Shown piece by piece: positions 12,810 through 23,700 of a stretch of 64,000 nucleotides of DNA. This DNA is from Trogon surrucura (Eukaryota > Chordata > Aves > Trogoniformes > Trogonidae), in assembly GCA_020746105.1 (NCBI GenBank), contig CM036621.1:21968501-22032500 (forward strand). The letters are read 5' to 3'. The position numbers were made by a program, and so were the translations under genes. Under the pieces are notes generated by a model, which had not been told where the DNA came from, searched no databases, and saw nothing but the letters and a program-made list of their open reading frames with translations. Each line of letters opens with the position of its first letter. Positions within the stretch are counted from its first letter, which is position 1.

Positions 12810-13209
12810 TCTAGAGGGTCCCTTCGGAGAGCCGGCCAAGTTAACGACCATCACACCAATATGGCTACAGATCGTCCTCCTTTATTGCTCCAGACAGCTC
12901 AATATATACAGTTAAGCGGTGTCCCCGCGCCTGCCCCTTAACAGAGTTGGTCGGTTACAGGTTTACACGCGCCAGAGTTCCATTGGGTAGTGCCATTCCA
13001 CTATGCAAGTGGCTCTCGCCCCCCCTTCTCCCTCCGGGGCCAGCACCTCCCGCCAAGCATCTCGCAAAGCTCTCACAAAACAGATAAAACCTCCTCCTCC
13101 CTGTGTTCCAAGGCAGCTTCAAGGACAGAGCCTCTGTTTAGGCCTAAGCTGGGTTGTCCACACTTTTAAAGTTATACCGCGCCTCTGCTCCACAAGAAAT
13201 TCCTCTACA
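12810..13209 (-). repeat. 5' LTR of the retroelement
   Basis: On the minus strand it starts TGTAGAGG and ends CCTCTAGA. It contains a TATA-like TGTATATATT (complement of about 12900-12910) and, after it, AATAAA (complement of 12881-12886), the expected U3-R-U5 order. It differs from the other LTR in a gap near 12825, T/C changes and a shorter C run near 13020. The terminal dinucleotides TG...GA deviate from the usual TG...CA in both copies. Confidence 0.92.
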
Positions 13210-13215
13210 TATCTT

Positions 13216-13821
13216 AGTGAGTGGGAAGCCTGATCTAACAACACATCCCTTTAGAACGTGGATGTGATGGGATGGTTTCCCCTTCCAGTGTCTGCATGTG
13301 CACAGGTCTGTAGCACATGACTGAAACTTGCAAGATGACCACAGGATTGTTCCACTGCTTGCGTGAGAAGTTGGTAATTTGCAATTTCAGAATTTTCTGA
13401 ATGAAAAAAACGGATGAAATAAGTCATACCCGAAACCTGGAGTGCCTGTTCTGTCAGCTGTTAATCCAATTACTGATTAACATTGCTTGCTTCTTCCTGT
13501 ATTACCTAACAGCTCTGTTCTTACATATGACCTCTGAGCAGTCAACTCTGTTACAAGAATGCGGAAGTGCAATGCCAGAACTTCTTAAAAGCTCAAGTTA
13601 TTCTTTATTTGTTAATATGTTTCTATTATCAAATAACGTCAGTAAAGCAGAGAGACTGGGGGACTTGTTCTGTCCTTGCTCCTTGCTTACTATAGATGTT
13701 GTAACTGAGATCCACAGCTTTAAGTTTCATTTTCCTCTGAAATAAACCATATGCTGGGCAAGTGAAGTACAAATTACCACACTAGTGGTTCCGTATTGGG
13801 GTGGGGTTGATACCCTCAGTA
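13216..13821 (+). other. Unique sequence between LTR element and CR1
   Basis: An open frame at 13401-13745 (114 codons, Leu/Ser-rich) is present but has no recognisable domain or splice context. It is probably chance. Confidence 0.6.
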
Positions 13822-14468
13822 TCAGGATGCTGGCAAGTGTCATTGCCAGAAAGGCCAATGGCATCCTGGGGTGTATTAGAAGGGGGGTGGTTAGTAGGTC
13901 AAGAGAGGTTCTCCTTCCCCTCTACTCTGCCCTGGTGAGACCCCGTCTGGAATACTGTGTCCAGTTCTGGGCCCCTCAGTTCAAGAAAGACAGGGAACTG
14001 CTGGAGAGAGTCCAGCACAGGGCAACTGGGATGATTAAGGGAGTGGAGCATCTCCCTTACGAGAAAAGACTGAGGGAGCTGGGGCTCTTTAGTTTGGAGA
14101 AGAGGAGACTGAGGGGTGACCTCATTAATGTTTACAAATATATCAAGGGTGAGTGTCACGAGGATGGAGCCAGGCTCTTCTCGGTGGCAACCACTGATAG
14201 GACAAGGGGTAATGGGCTGAAACTGGAACATAAGAGGTTCCGCTTAAACTCGAGAAGAAACTTCTTCTCAGTGAGGGTGACGGAGCCCTGGAACAGGCTG
14301 CCCAGAGAGGTTGTGGAGTCTCCTTCTCTGGAGACATTCAAGACCTGCCTGGACACGTTCCTGTGTGGCATAATCTAGGCATTCCTGCTCTGGCAGGGGG
14401 ATTGGACTTGATGATCTTTCGAGGTCCCTTCCAATCCCTAACATTCTGTGATTCTATGATTCTATGAT
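13822..14468 (+). repeat. CR1 LINE 3' fragment, sense
   Basis: It encodes the C-terminal part of the CR1 ORF2 reverse-transcriptase protein ([12 protein letters not shown] ... [18 protein letters not shown] ... [15 protein letters not shown]) in one open frame to 14378, followed by the 3' UTR and ATTCTGTG/ATTCTATG octamers. A short internal deletion near the 5' end removes bases that are present in the copy at 23938. It lies 600 bases from the LTR element. Confidence 0.95.
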
Positions 14469-17400
14469 CTTGTGCACATGTTGCAGGAAATTAATGCTTT
14501 GCTGTAATTTGGTCATCATTGGCTCTCTCTTATCTGCAGTGAGCTTAGTCTTTCTGATTTAGTCATACTGGAAATAACCAACAGAGATTACAGAGACACT
14601 ATTCTAGTAACAGTTGCCTTTTCTCCTCCTCCCCAAAAGCCATGGTGTCTGGCTCTGGGTATGCCAAATGCCTGACGCAATAGCTGTCATGTAAGGGAAG
14701 GATGTGGGACCAATGCTTCATTTTCTCCTGTGCAGCTGGGCACTCCCAGGTGGGAGTGGTCTGCCCTTTCCTAAGAGAAGGGTTTCCCAAAACTGAGCTC
14801 TGGCTGTTGCAGCTGATTACTTTGGGCAGTATCAAAATACTGAGTTAAAGAATTTAAAACCTCAGTCCGTTTTCTGTAATAGTACTGCTGTCTGAAAATC
14901 CAAAAGACCACCTTCAGTACATAGTCTTGTGTCAAAGCAGTCTCTTAGTCAAATCTGTGGATTTGTGTTGCTGCAGTATTAAAATCTGTTTGCTAAATTA
15001 CATGTACTGTTCTGTCCATGTCCGAAATGTTCATGTTGGTGGTGATGCCTTGCTTGAACTTTAGAGCTGCAGATTTTTGTCTTTACTCTTCCTACAGCAA
15101 ACTGCTTCCTACAGCAATCTACTTGTACTCATGTGAGTAGGCTTAGCTGCCATGTGGAGTGATTCACATGCTTGAAGTTAAGCATATGTAAACCACTATT
15201 TGTACAAAAGTTTCAGGAGAATGATTTGCTAAAATTTTGTGGCTTAAAACCTGTCTCCTGAAAGAAAATTTGTGTAAATATAATTCATAAAATCCCATGT
15301 AAATGTATAGAAAGTACATTTTTAAAAAACACGACAAATAATTTCAAATATCCTAAATCTAAGTTTTTTTGTAGTAGTAGTAATAATGAAGTCTAGATTT
15401 AAATTCCTGACTGAATTCTAGCTTCACTGTTTGAAACTAGCAGGACAGGAACACGTAACAGAAGCCTGCTTTAGTAACTTTGGTTCTCATGATTTGTGAA
15501 AGCTTGATGTACCCAGAGGTTGAGGGATTCTGAGCAAAACCTGAACTGTTCTCAGCTTCACTGCATGGATGCCACAGATTAATGCAGTTGATTGCTTAGT
15601 TCTTCCTCACCAGAACTGAGCATTTTAAATAGAACATTTCTTACTAAGATTAAAACTGCCAGTCCAAATCTGAGATTTTATCTCGTAAATAATATGTGCA
15701 GCTCCTTACAGATATGTTACACAGTAAGTACTAAAAAACCAATAACTTCCCAAATATTGTCTTAAATGCTTGACTGCTCCACAGTTTTACAAGGTTTGGA
15801 AAATTCTGGCCACGGAGATTAGAGTTTTAAGAATTCACACTAGTCTTCCGACAATGGGAAGTCAGTGACTTTCACTCCATGTTTTGGGAGACAGGGAAAA
15901 TGGTGTGAATAATGAATAAAGAGCTAGAAAGTAGTAGTGTGCACTGTTAAGTAGATAAAAAATAGTCTCTTTTTTCTCTATTTGTCAAAAGTATTTCTTA
16001 GCAGGGGTAGGAGGCCCACAATCTGTATTAATTCTTGCTAGTTTTTTTTTGCAGCTAGTGATTTCAGTTCAGTTTTGTCCTGATTTGGCCTAGAACAGAA
16101 ACAATTCTGTTCAGTGATTTTAGTTTTCATCTCAGTGTCTTCTAAGAAGGGCATATTTTTGCAGACAGCACCTGCTTCTAGAAGTGATAACGCCCAATGT
16201 TTATAGTTACTACCAGGGATTGGGATGCAGAAAGGCTCTTGCTTATACTTGCTCATCTGGTGACCAAGGTCACTGCTGGATCTTGTGTAACACGTTAGGG
16301 TGCTGTAAAGTAAAATGTTCTTAAATAAATAAAAGGTCACACCTGTGACAGGTGACCCAAATCTGACCAGCGAAAGTATTCCATTCCATATATGTCATAT
16401 TCAGAATAAAGATGAGGGATCACAAGGGTTAAACCTTCTTCTTCAATGACTGATGTCTGAGGAGGGCTCTGTCCATTCTTCTGCCTTTGATTCCAACCTG
16501 TGAGTTCCTGAAAGTATTTCCCAAATCCAGCTCCTGAATCCCATTTCCCATCTGCAGCTGAGTCCAGTCTGGGAATTTCCCGGTGCCTGGCTGCCTAGCA
16601 GCATCAGTGGTGATTCATCAGGGGAGTTTTGATTCATTTTTGTGTATATTTCATTATTTTCTTAATAGTAGTAGTATTGTTTCATTAAGACTGTTTTAGT
16701 TTTCTTTTCCAATCTGTAAACTGCTCTCCCTTATTTTCTTTTCCCTTTCCTTTTGAGGAGAGGGGTTAATAGAGAACATCTGTCAGTCCGTCTAGTGGCC
16801 AGTGCTAACCCTTGACAAGTTTGTTTGCTCTTCCATCGATATCCATGCAGTTACTGGGAAACAGGAATGAGAACATTATTGTGTACACACAGGCTGTAGG
16901 GTTGCATGTGTTTACTCCTGAGTCTGTTTGGGTAGAGTACTGTTATTCTTCAATGCAAAGGCTCTGGTATATTTCATTTGCACTCTTGTATAGATACAGG
17001 AGCTTACACTTTTGGTTTGAGGAACAGGATCCCTGCAGGCTACTGCCTTGTGTTGTATTTTGTTGATAGAATAATGAACTTGGGAGTTGTGGTGACCAAC
17101 ATAAGCAGGAACCAGAAAACTAATGATACTACTGAAATCAAAGAAAAGTTTTTCTTCTTGTACTTTAGGAGAGGAAGACTAAAGGCTGCTGCCCATCCTG
17201 TGGTGTATTCGGAGCACGTCTGGAGTCAGATGGGCCCAGTTGCCCATCGTTCTTACATTAGGCGTTGACATACTAATTTTCCTATCTAACATGAGAAGAA
17301 ACTGTCCATCTCAGCAAGGAGTGGTATTGTTTGTTTTGTAAACACGTTCAGTGCTACTCCAGCACTTTTGTGCCTTTGTGAATATTTCCCAGTGATCCTC

Positions 17401-17595
17401 TTAGGGGAAAAAAAAGAGGAAACACTGTAGTTCCACTTTTTTTCAACTAGATCCCCTTTTCTGAGTGTTACTTTGAGAAGAATAGCAAGTTACACCCCAC
17501 CACCTCCCTGACTACTTTTTTCGGGATGGTTGTATATCATTTGCATTTTCAGCAAAGGTGAGTGATGTAACAGGACTCTCTATGCTTTCTTTTAG
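14469..17595 (+). other. PIK3AP1 intron 2 (end), no feature seen
   Basis: The sequence is AT-rich and non-coding. It ends in the polypyrimidine tract and TTTTAG acceptor of exon 3. No repeat was recognised. Confidence 0.7.
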
Positions 17596-17744
17596 ACTCG
17601 GGCTGTGACTCTGTGACTGATACAGAAACAGAAGACGAGAAGAACCCAGTTTACTCCCACAGATTTGCCATGAGTGAAGAGCATGGATCACCCAAGAGCA
17701 CTGGGGACCATCCAGTGGTGCAGCCTGACCGCATACGGTGTGGG
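17596..17744 (+). CDS. PIK3AP1: PIK3AP1 exon 3: acidic linker after the TIR domain
   Basis: The acceptor is TTTCTTTTAG and the donor GTACTG. The exon enters in phase 1 (a split Asp codon) and leaves in phase 0. It encodes [14 protein letters not shown] followed by a serine/glycine-rich variable stretch and the conserved [10 protein letters not shown] that opens the DBB region. The middle of the exon differs most from mammalian BCAP, as expected for a linker. This is the first exon of the gene that I could find in the window. Confidence 0.93.
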
Positions 17745-20700
17745 GTACTGTATGTTCACTCCTTGGGCTTACTGTGGGCTGGTGCAACCCAATATACTGC
17801 TTTGTAATGGATGTCTTTACAGGCTTGGGAATTAGTCCCTAATTCTCTTTCTATCACCTTCTGTCTCGGCCCCCTGTCCTCATTGTCTCTGCTTCATGAG
17901 CTTGGTTCCCTAAGTCCAGAAATAGCTTGGGATCAGGCAGCACCCAGTGCTGTCTAGGCTGCAATGCCACTTATTGACAGATAGTTTCATTAACATAGCT
18001 TCTTGCCTTGTGTGCTGTGAGGCAGGTTCATGCTCTTGACTCCCCATCTCATTCTGGTGAGATTTAGGGATGGCAAGTGGAGTAAGGTAATCGTAATGAA
18101 CCAATTAACTCTACAGGCTCGATGCAGTCTAGTGTCAGAATACTGGTGCTTGTCCTGCAAGTGACTCTGGAGAGCTTGGATCATGGCCTCCTGTCTGGAA
18201 AACAGCATTTCTTAGTATAGATACAAAAAGTCCAAGTTTATTCCTGTGTTTCTGTTTAGAAAGAGGCCACCTACTCAGTTACTCCATGACTGGAAGATGC
18301 TTCTGAAGACCATTCAGGACTGTAAAAATGCAGATGATAATTTATGTGTTAGTTGTAAGGACAACCAAATCCCTGACTTAATGTAGGCATTCTTATGGTA
18401 TGAACCTGCATGTTGTAATGCCTTTTTCTCTTAGGTACAGACAACAGTTTATATTATCATGAAATGTAAACTAGATGGTGAAGTGAAAACTGAAGTTGAA
18501 TTCTCTCCAGAGAATGCGTCACCTGTGCGTGTGCTGGCTGAGATGGAGAATGAGTACACGATCTCTGTGGAGGCTCCAAGTAAGCTGGGCTGAGATTTAC
18601 CCCTCTCCTCTCCCCACTGCTTCCTTTCTATCTCAATCTGCCTGTCCTGAAAAGTGCCAGAGGAATAACAGTAAAGGTTGCAATGCAGGAAAACTTGAGA
18701 CCAGGAAGTCTTGAATTTGCGTTCTCCTGTGTGATACTTTTGTGATGAGGAACTGAGACAGACTGCTGCCTGGGGGCTCTGTTTTCCCCTCCGCAGTGGC
18801 AGGGTTGCTGTGTGGAAACACTTTACTGTATGTTCTGAGACCAGACTGTAGCTTGCAAAGCACTTTGAACTTAACTGCATGTTGCAACCACCACCACATG
18901 AGCAGTGGCAGGGCACCAAGAGAAAGTAAGTGTCAGTAAATAATTGCATGACTATAACAGGATGTGCTTAATGTGTGATGATCTGTCTGTGATTAGAGCT
19001 GAAACTATTTATCCTGGCTTCCCTTTTAATTGAAATATGTTCTGTCACTCCAGTTATTTACATTTACAAAACCATAGGTTGTCTAAATTAGATTGACTAG
19101 ACTTTAGGAGGAAGATTTTGGAGCCTTACAGATTACTAGTAGTATCCCAGTATGATTTTATTTAATCTACTTTGGTCTTTCTTCTTGAAGAGTCATAGTG
19201 CCAGCTCTGAGAATAGAGGCTAATAGTCATTATAGCAACTTCTGTAAAGTCAGTGAGGTGGACTAATTTTAAAAAAATGACCTTATCCACATAAAAATGT
19301 TCAGCTTAACCTGCCTTAAATCAAGACTTATAATTTAGACATGGACATGGAATCTAACTTGCACTTTGAATTATAAACATGACCCTCACATTGGTGGAGT
19401 GTGCAACTATGTAAGCTCTGCAGTTTCTTGCAGTAAGAGAAATATAATTTTCATTTCTTTCATGCGTGACTCTACCTATTTCATCATTTCCTGAGTTGTT
19501 AACAGCCAAGCAGGGAAAGGTTAATTTCAGTGGAATTCAAGAAATTTGTGTTTCAAAGAGAGAGTTCATACCTATGAATGCATACTGGACAAAACATCAA
19601 GAAGCTCACAAGGGGCAGGTAGGAGATAAATGCTGTGCATGGGTAAAGTTGCAAAGCTGGAATTCTTTTAAGTTGATTTTGTTCAGATGCTAGTGAGGCT
19701 GACAGGGGTTTCCAAATCCCAAGTTACTGCTCTAGTTTCTCTCCTCTTCTTCCCCAGCTCTCATATTTATGGCACAGTTTAGAGACTGCTCCAGAGAATA
19801 CCAGACAGAGGGATGTCAAGCTTTCTAGTTTGAGGTGAGGTAGTGTTAATGTTAGTGGTCTGGACTTCCATTGGCAGAGGACCTAGGAGGTTACAGGTGG
19901 TATGCGTTGACATAGCTATGAACAAGATAGTTCCAAACTACTTTTCTACCTACTGTTCAGACCAACATAATCTCCTTTTTTCATGACTCTTCATGAATTC
20001 AGTACAACAGAAACTGTTCCGGTGTCTCACTGTCAGTATCTCTAAACTCCTCGTTTCCTAACGGTATTTGATGCAGTCTCATTCCAATTGTTTGTTCTTA
20101 ATGGTGATTTCTTCTCTTTCTTTTCAAAGATTTAACCTCTGGGATAGTCCCTCTACAGATATATTCAGGAGACTTGGTGGTGGGAGAAGCAAGCATCATC
20201 TATCATACCGACATGGAGGAGATCAGCAGTCTGTTGGCCAGTGCAGCCAACCCGGTACAGTTTATGTGTCAGGTAATGACTCCAGCAAGCGGCTCTTTCA
20301 GAGGCTAGACAAGTGGACTTAAGCAAAAGTACTTGCCATGAAGTAGCTCTTCTGAAATGAGGAAATGCAAGGCTATTTAGGGACTTTTGTATAACATCCC
20401 CTTTTAGCAAATGCATTCGTGCTTTTTCTGTCTCTAGAGCAAAGAGCTGGCTAAGGTGACTCGGGCTATGCAACTAGCAACAATAAAAGTGATCAGTCGA
20501 CACTCGCATGTAGACTTTGATAACTTGAAACGATTGGGATGACGGAACTTCATATACCAGAAAGTACCATAAAATTATTTGCAAATTTGTACATAAGGGT
20601 TCTTGGGAAAGATATGAAAAGGTAGCAAAGATTCATCCTAGTGACTGGAATGATTTGTTTATTCTTAGCACTTACTTCTTTGAAGACAGTCCTCAGTTCT

Positions 20701-23700
20701 CACATCATATATTGCACAGCTGAGGTACCCAAATCCTATTTAGAGGGGTAAAGCTTGCATAAGCAAGTTCTCCAGGTGTGTTGTCTTTGCTATTTGCTTG
20801 TGTGTCCCTGATCAACCATGGAGCAGAAGCCGAAAAAGTAGTGTTGCTAGTCATCAGCATACCTGGGGCAGGGGAGACTGTCTTTCCCTTTAAGTTGTGG
20901 AGCAGTTGATACTTGGGGAATAGGCATGCTTCCGAGTCCCTGGAGAAGAATGAGTCCAAAAGCCAAACCTAGAGTGTGTGCTGGAGCAATTCAAAATGAA
21001 CTAGTTCATACTTTGAGCAGGAGTGACACGTCGTGGGAACAGTTTCAGAAGTAAGATTATACCTGGCAAGAAACTAGGAAGTAACAGTTTCCTGTGCTTC
21101 CAGTTGCATGAGTGACTTTCTCATTGTACTTGGTCTTGTTGTGGAGTGTGTGGTTCTCACCTGCTCAGATTAATGATGCTCTGTTTCTGGATCAGGAATA
21201 TTCTTTGCTTGACCTGAGCATTGCTACCTTCAGTGTTTAGGCCTACAGTTTTCTGCTAAATAAAGAAACGCATTTTAAAGCTCACCTTAAGTGAATCTCC
21301 TAACAGAATCACTTTCCATTTATCTCTAGGCTTTTAAAATTGTGCCATACAGCATAGAGGCACTGGACAAACTGTTGACTGAATCACTCAAGAAGAACAT
21401 TCCTGCCAGTGGCTTACACCTGTTTGGAATCAACCAGCTGGAAGAGGAAGATATGACAACAAGTAAGTCGAAAGATTTTTGATTTCTTTTTAAACTTCAT
21501 CTGTATCGGTTATTTTACCTTAGAGTGCTTTAACACTGCGGTCTGTGGTACCTGCACATGCTGCCTCAAAAGTCTTGTATTTTTGGAAGCTAAATTTCTG
21601 GTGATACCTGTAGAAGGGAAATTACCGTTTGGGTTGTGTGATCCTCTATTGTATGCATCAGTCTCACTTCCTTGCACTATGACAGATGCAGTTTTCTAGG
21701 GAGATTCAAACATAACCAAAATGAAAAGACGGTACTCCCCAAATCGTGTGTCTCATTTTCTCCCTTGTTCTTCTCCTAGTCCCGTGTGGCATTTCTCCCC
21801 AGCCGAGTCCTTTTTCCCCAACCCCATGACTCTGCTCTGGTCTAAGGTGCACAGTGGGCACTCAGCAATTGGATTTGTGTGGCACCATGACATGGTTGCC
21901 CTACAGCAGCTGGATCCTACTGGAATGATAAACTAAGAGGTTCTTGCAAACCTGTGATCCTACATGCATTAAGCTATTACAGTACCAGCTTCCTCACTAA
22001 AGGTCATAGGACTTAAGTCTGGAAATGCACTAGATACCTCAGTTATTTGTGCAGAGTTACCTCCATTTTGAAACTATAGATACACTTTTTAGGACTTTCA
22101 CACCACCTTTGGTCTGTACACTTGCTAGGAATTTAGTGTCCCGCCTGTTGGCTCTGTTGCTGCTAGAGAGAAACTTAGATTCTAACAGGTTCCTGTTTTC
22201 ACAGATCAGAGGGATGAGGAGTTGCCAACACTGCTTCACTTCTCTGCAAGATACGGGCTGAAGAATCTCACCGCCTTGCTGCTTACATGCCCTGGAGCAC
22301 TGCAAGCCTACAGTGTGGCCAACAAATATGGCCATTATCCAAACACTATAGCAGAAAAGCATGGCTTTAAGGACCTGCGTCAATTCATCGATGAATATGT
22401 GGTAAGAGGAAGCAGCAGCCCTTCTGCGTTGTCCCACAGCAGGTGTAGGCAGTGGCACTTGGGTAGCTGTCCGTTCCTCACCTGTTCTCTCAAGGAGCCC
22501 ACTTCACAATTCAGGTGTCTTTGAACTAACCCAATCCCCAGAAAGAAGAACTCTGAGTTTTGCAGATTATGACATGAACTTGGCTCCAGCTGTAGCAGGC
22601 AGTTGTTTCTGTGGGATCCTTTGTGTATGTGTGGTTTATCCTTTCTTTTCCATTTGAGTTGTTTCCAGCCTGTATGCTTGAAAATAACAAGCAGCTCCTT
22701 GATTCAAATCACGTGAGTTCTTGAGCGGGTTTTATTTGCCTGTGCTTTCAGTTGAAAAGTTGTGCGTAATTGTTCCTAAGAGTTGTCTTGATGGTGGTTG
22801 ATAGATCTGCCAGCTTTAGTGTGGTTTTGCCAGCCAATTAGAGTAGTGTTTAAGCTCTGTGCAGGCGTGGGTGGTTCTTAGGTTTGGGGCTTGCTGCTTG
22901 ACGTAAGCATGAATTTGGGCTTATACATTAGAGCTAAATAAAAGTCATTCTCAGTTCTGAGATCAGGAAGGCTGCAGAAATTGTAAATTGCATGGTTAAA
23001 ATCTTCGCATTGGGATAAGGGAGAGATGCCTAGAAAGTCCTTCCAACCTCTTATTGCATTACTATGCTTTTCCCACCTCCTTGTCTCCACTAGCAAAGTG
23101 ACAGACCTGTGTTAAGAGTAAGTCCTGCTTAAGCTGTCTGCAGCTTGGTACCAGGGCACACAGATGATCTGCACCAGTGTGTCTGCTGCAAGGTAGTGAA
23201 TAGAAGCACCACTAGTATCTGAAAAGCCCAGTAAACTCCTTTACTCACCTAATGTTTTTCTGTGGCTAAAATTCCTCTACACCTCCCTAAAGCCTCACAT
23301 GAGCTCCCTGCCTGACCCGTTTTGACTGTGGAGGAAGCATGTGTAGAGAGTTTTCACATGCAGGCCCATTGAGGTGTCAGTTGTGGATGGAAGAACATCT
23401 TGTAGTACTGCAACTGGTTAAGATGGCTGTGCTTGTGACCTGGTTGGAACGTGGGGAGGAGGCTGGAATGAAGGTTTACATTTTGCTCCCTTGTGTGGTT
23501 TGGTGAATACCTGCACTGCCCTCCCTCGCTCTCCCTGCATCCCATGTTGCAATACGTGAGAAAGGGTTCTGCTGTGCTGTGAATCGAATATTGCATAAAC
23601 AGCTGCCTACTGTGAGGTTTCCTGTTAATCTCACAGGAAAGGGTCTGTGTTTCCCACTCTGGGTGTTAACATGCTGCTGCTAATGCCACAAAACTGAATC

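Larger units (their letters stand above)
10595..13215 (-). mobile_element. Internally deleted ERVK-like LTR retroelement, antisense in PIK3AP1 intron
   Basis: Two direct LTRs of 400 bp (10601-11000 and 12810-13209) flank 1.8 kb of internal sequence, and the whole is bounded by a 6-bp duplication TATCTT (10595-10600, 13210-13215). On the minus strand the order is 5' LTR, primer binding site, splice donor, gag fragments, env fragments, polypurine tract, 3' LTR. The Lys-type primer site and 6-bp duplication point to class II (ERVK/betaretrovirus-like). No protease, reverse transcriptase or integrase reading is visible, so the element cannot move by itself. The LTRs differ at about four substitutions and two 1-base gaps, so it is fairly young. 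Confidence 0.93.

Noticed and set aside
13401-13745. 114-codon ORF beside the LTR element
   Set aside because: It is Leu/Ser/Phe-rich with no motif, no promoter or splice context and no link to the element.
13785-14378. 197-codon ORF as a host gene
   Set aside because: The translation is the C-terminal part of CR1 ORF2 and the DNA ends in CR1 octamers, so it is a repeat.
18449-18949. 166-codon antisense ORF
   Set aside because: It lies over PIK3AP1 exon 4 and its flanks on the opposite strand, and is Ser-rich without a domain.
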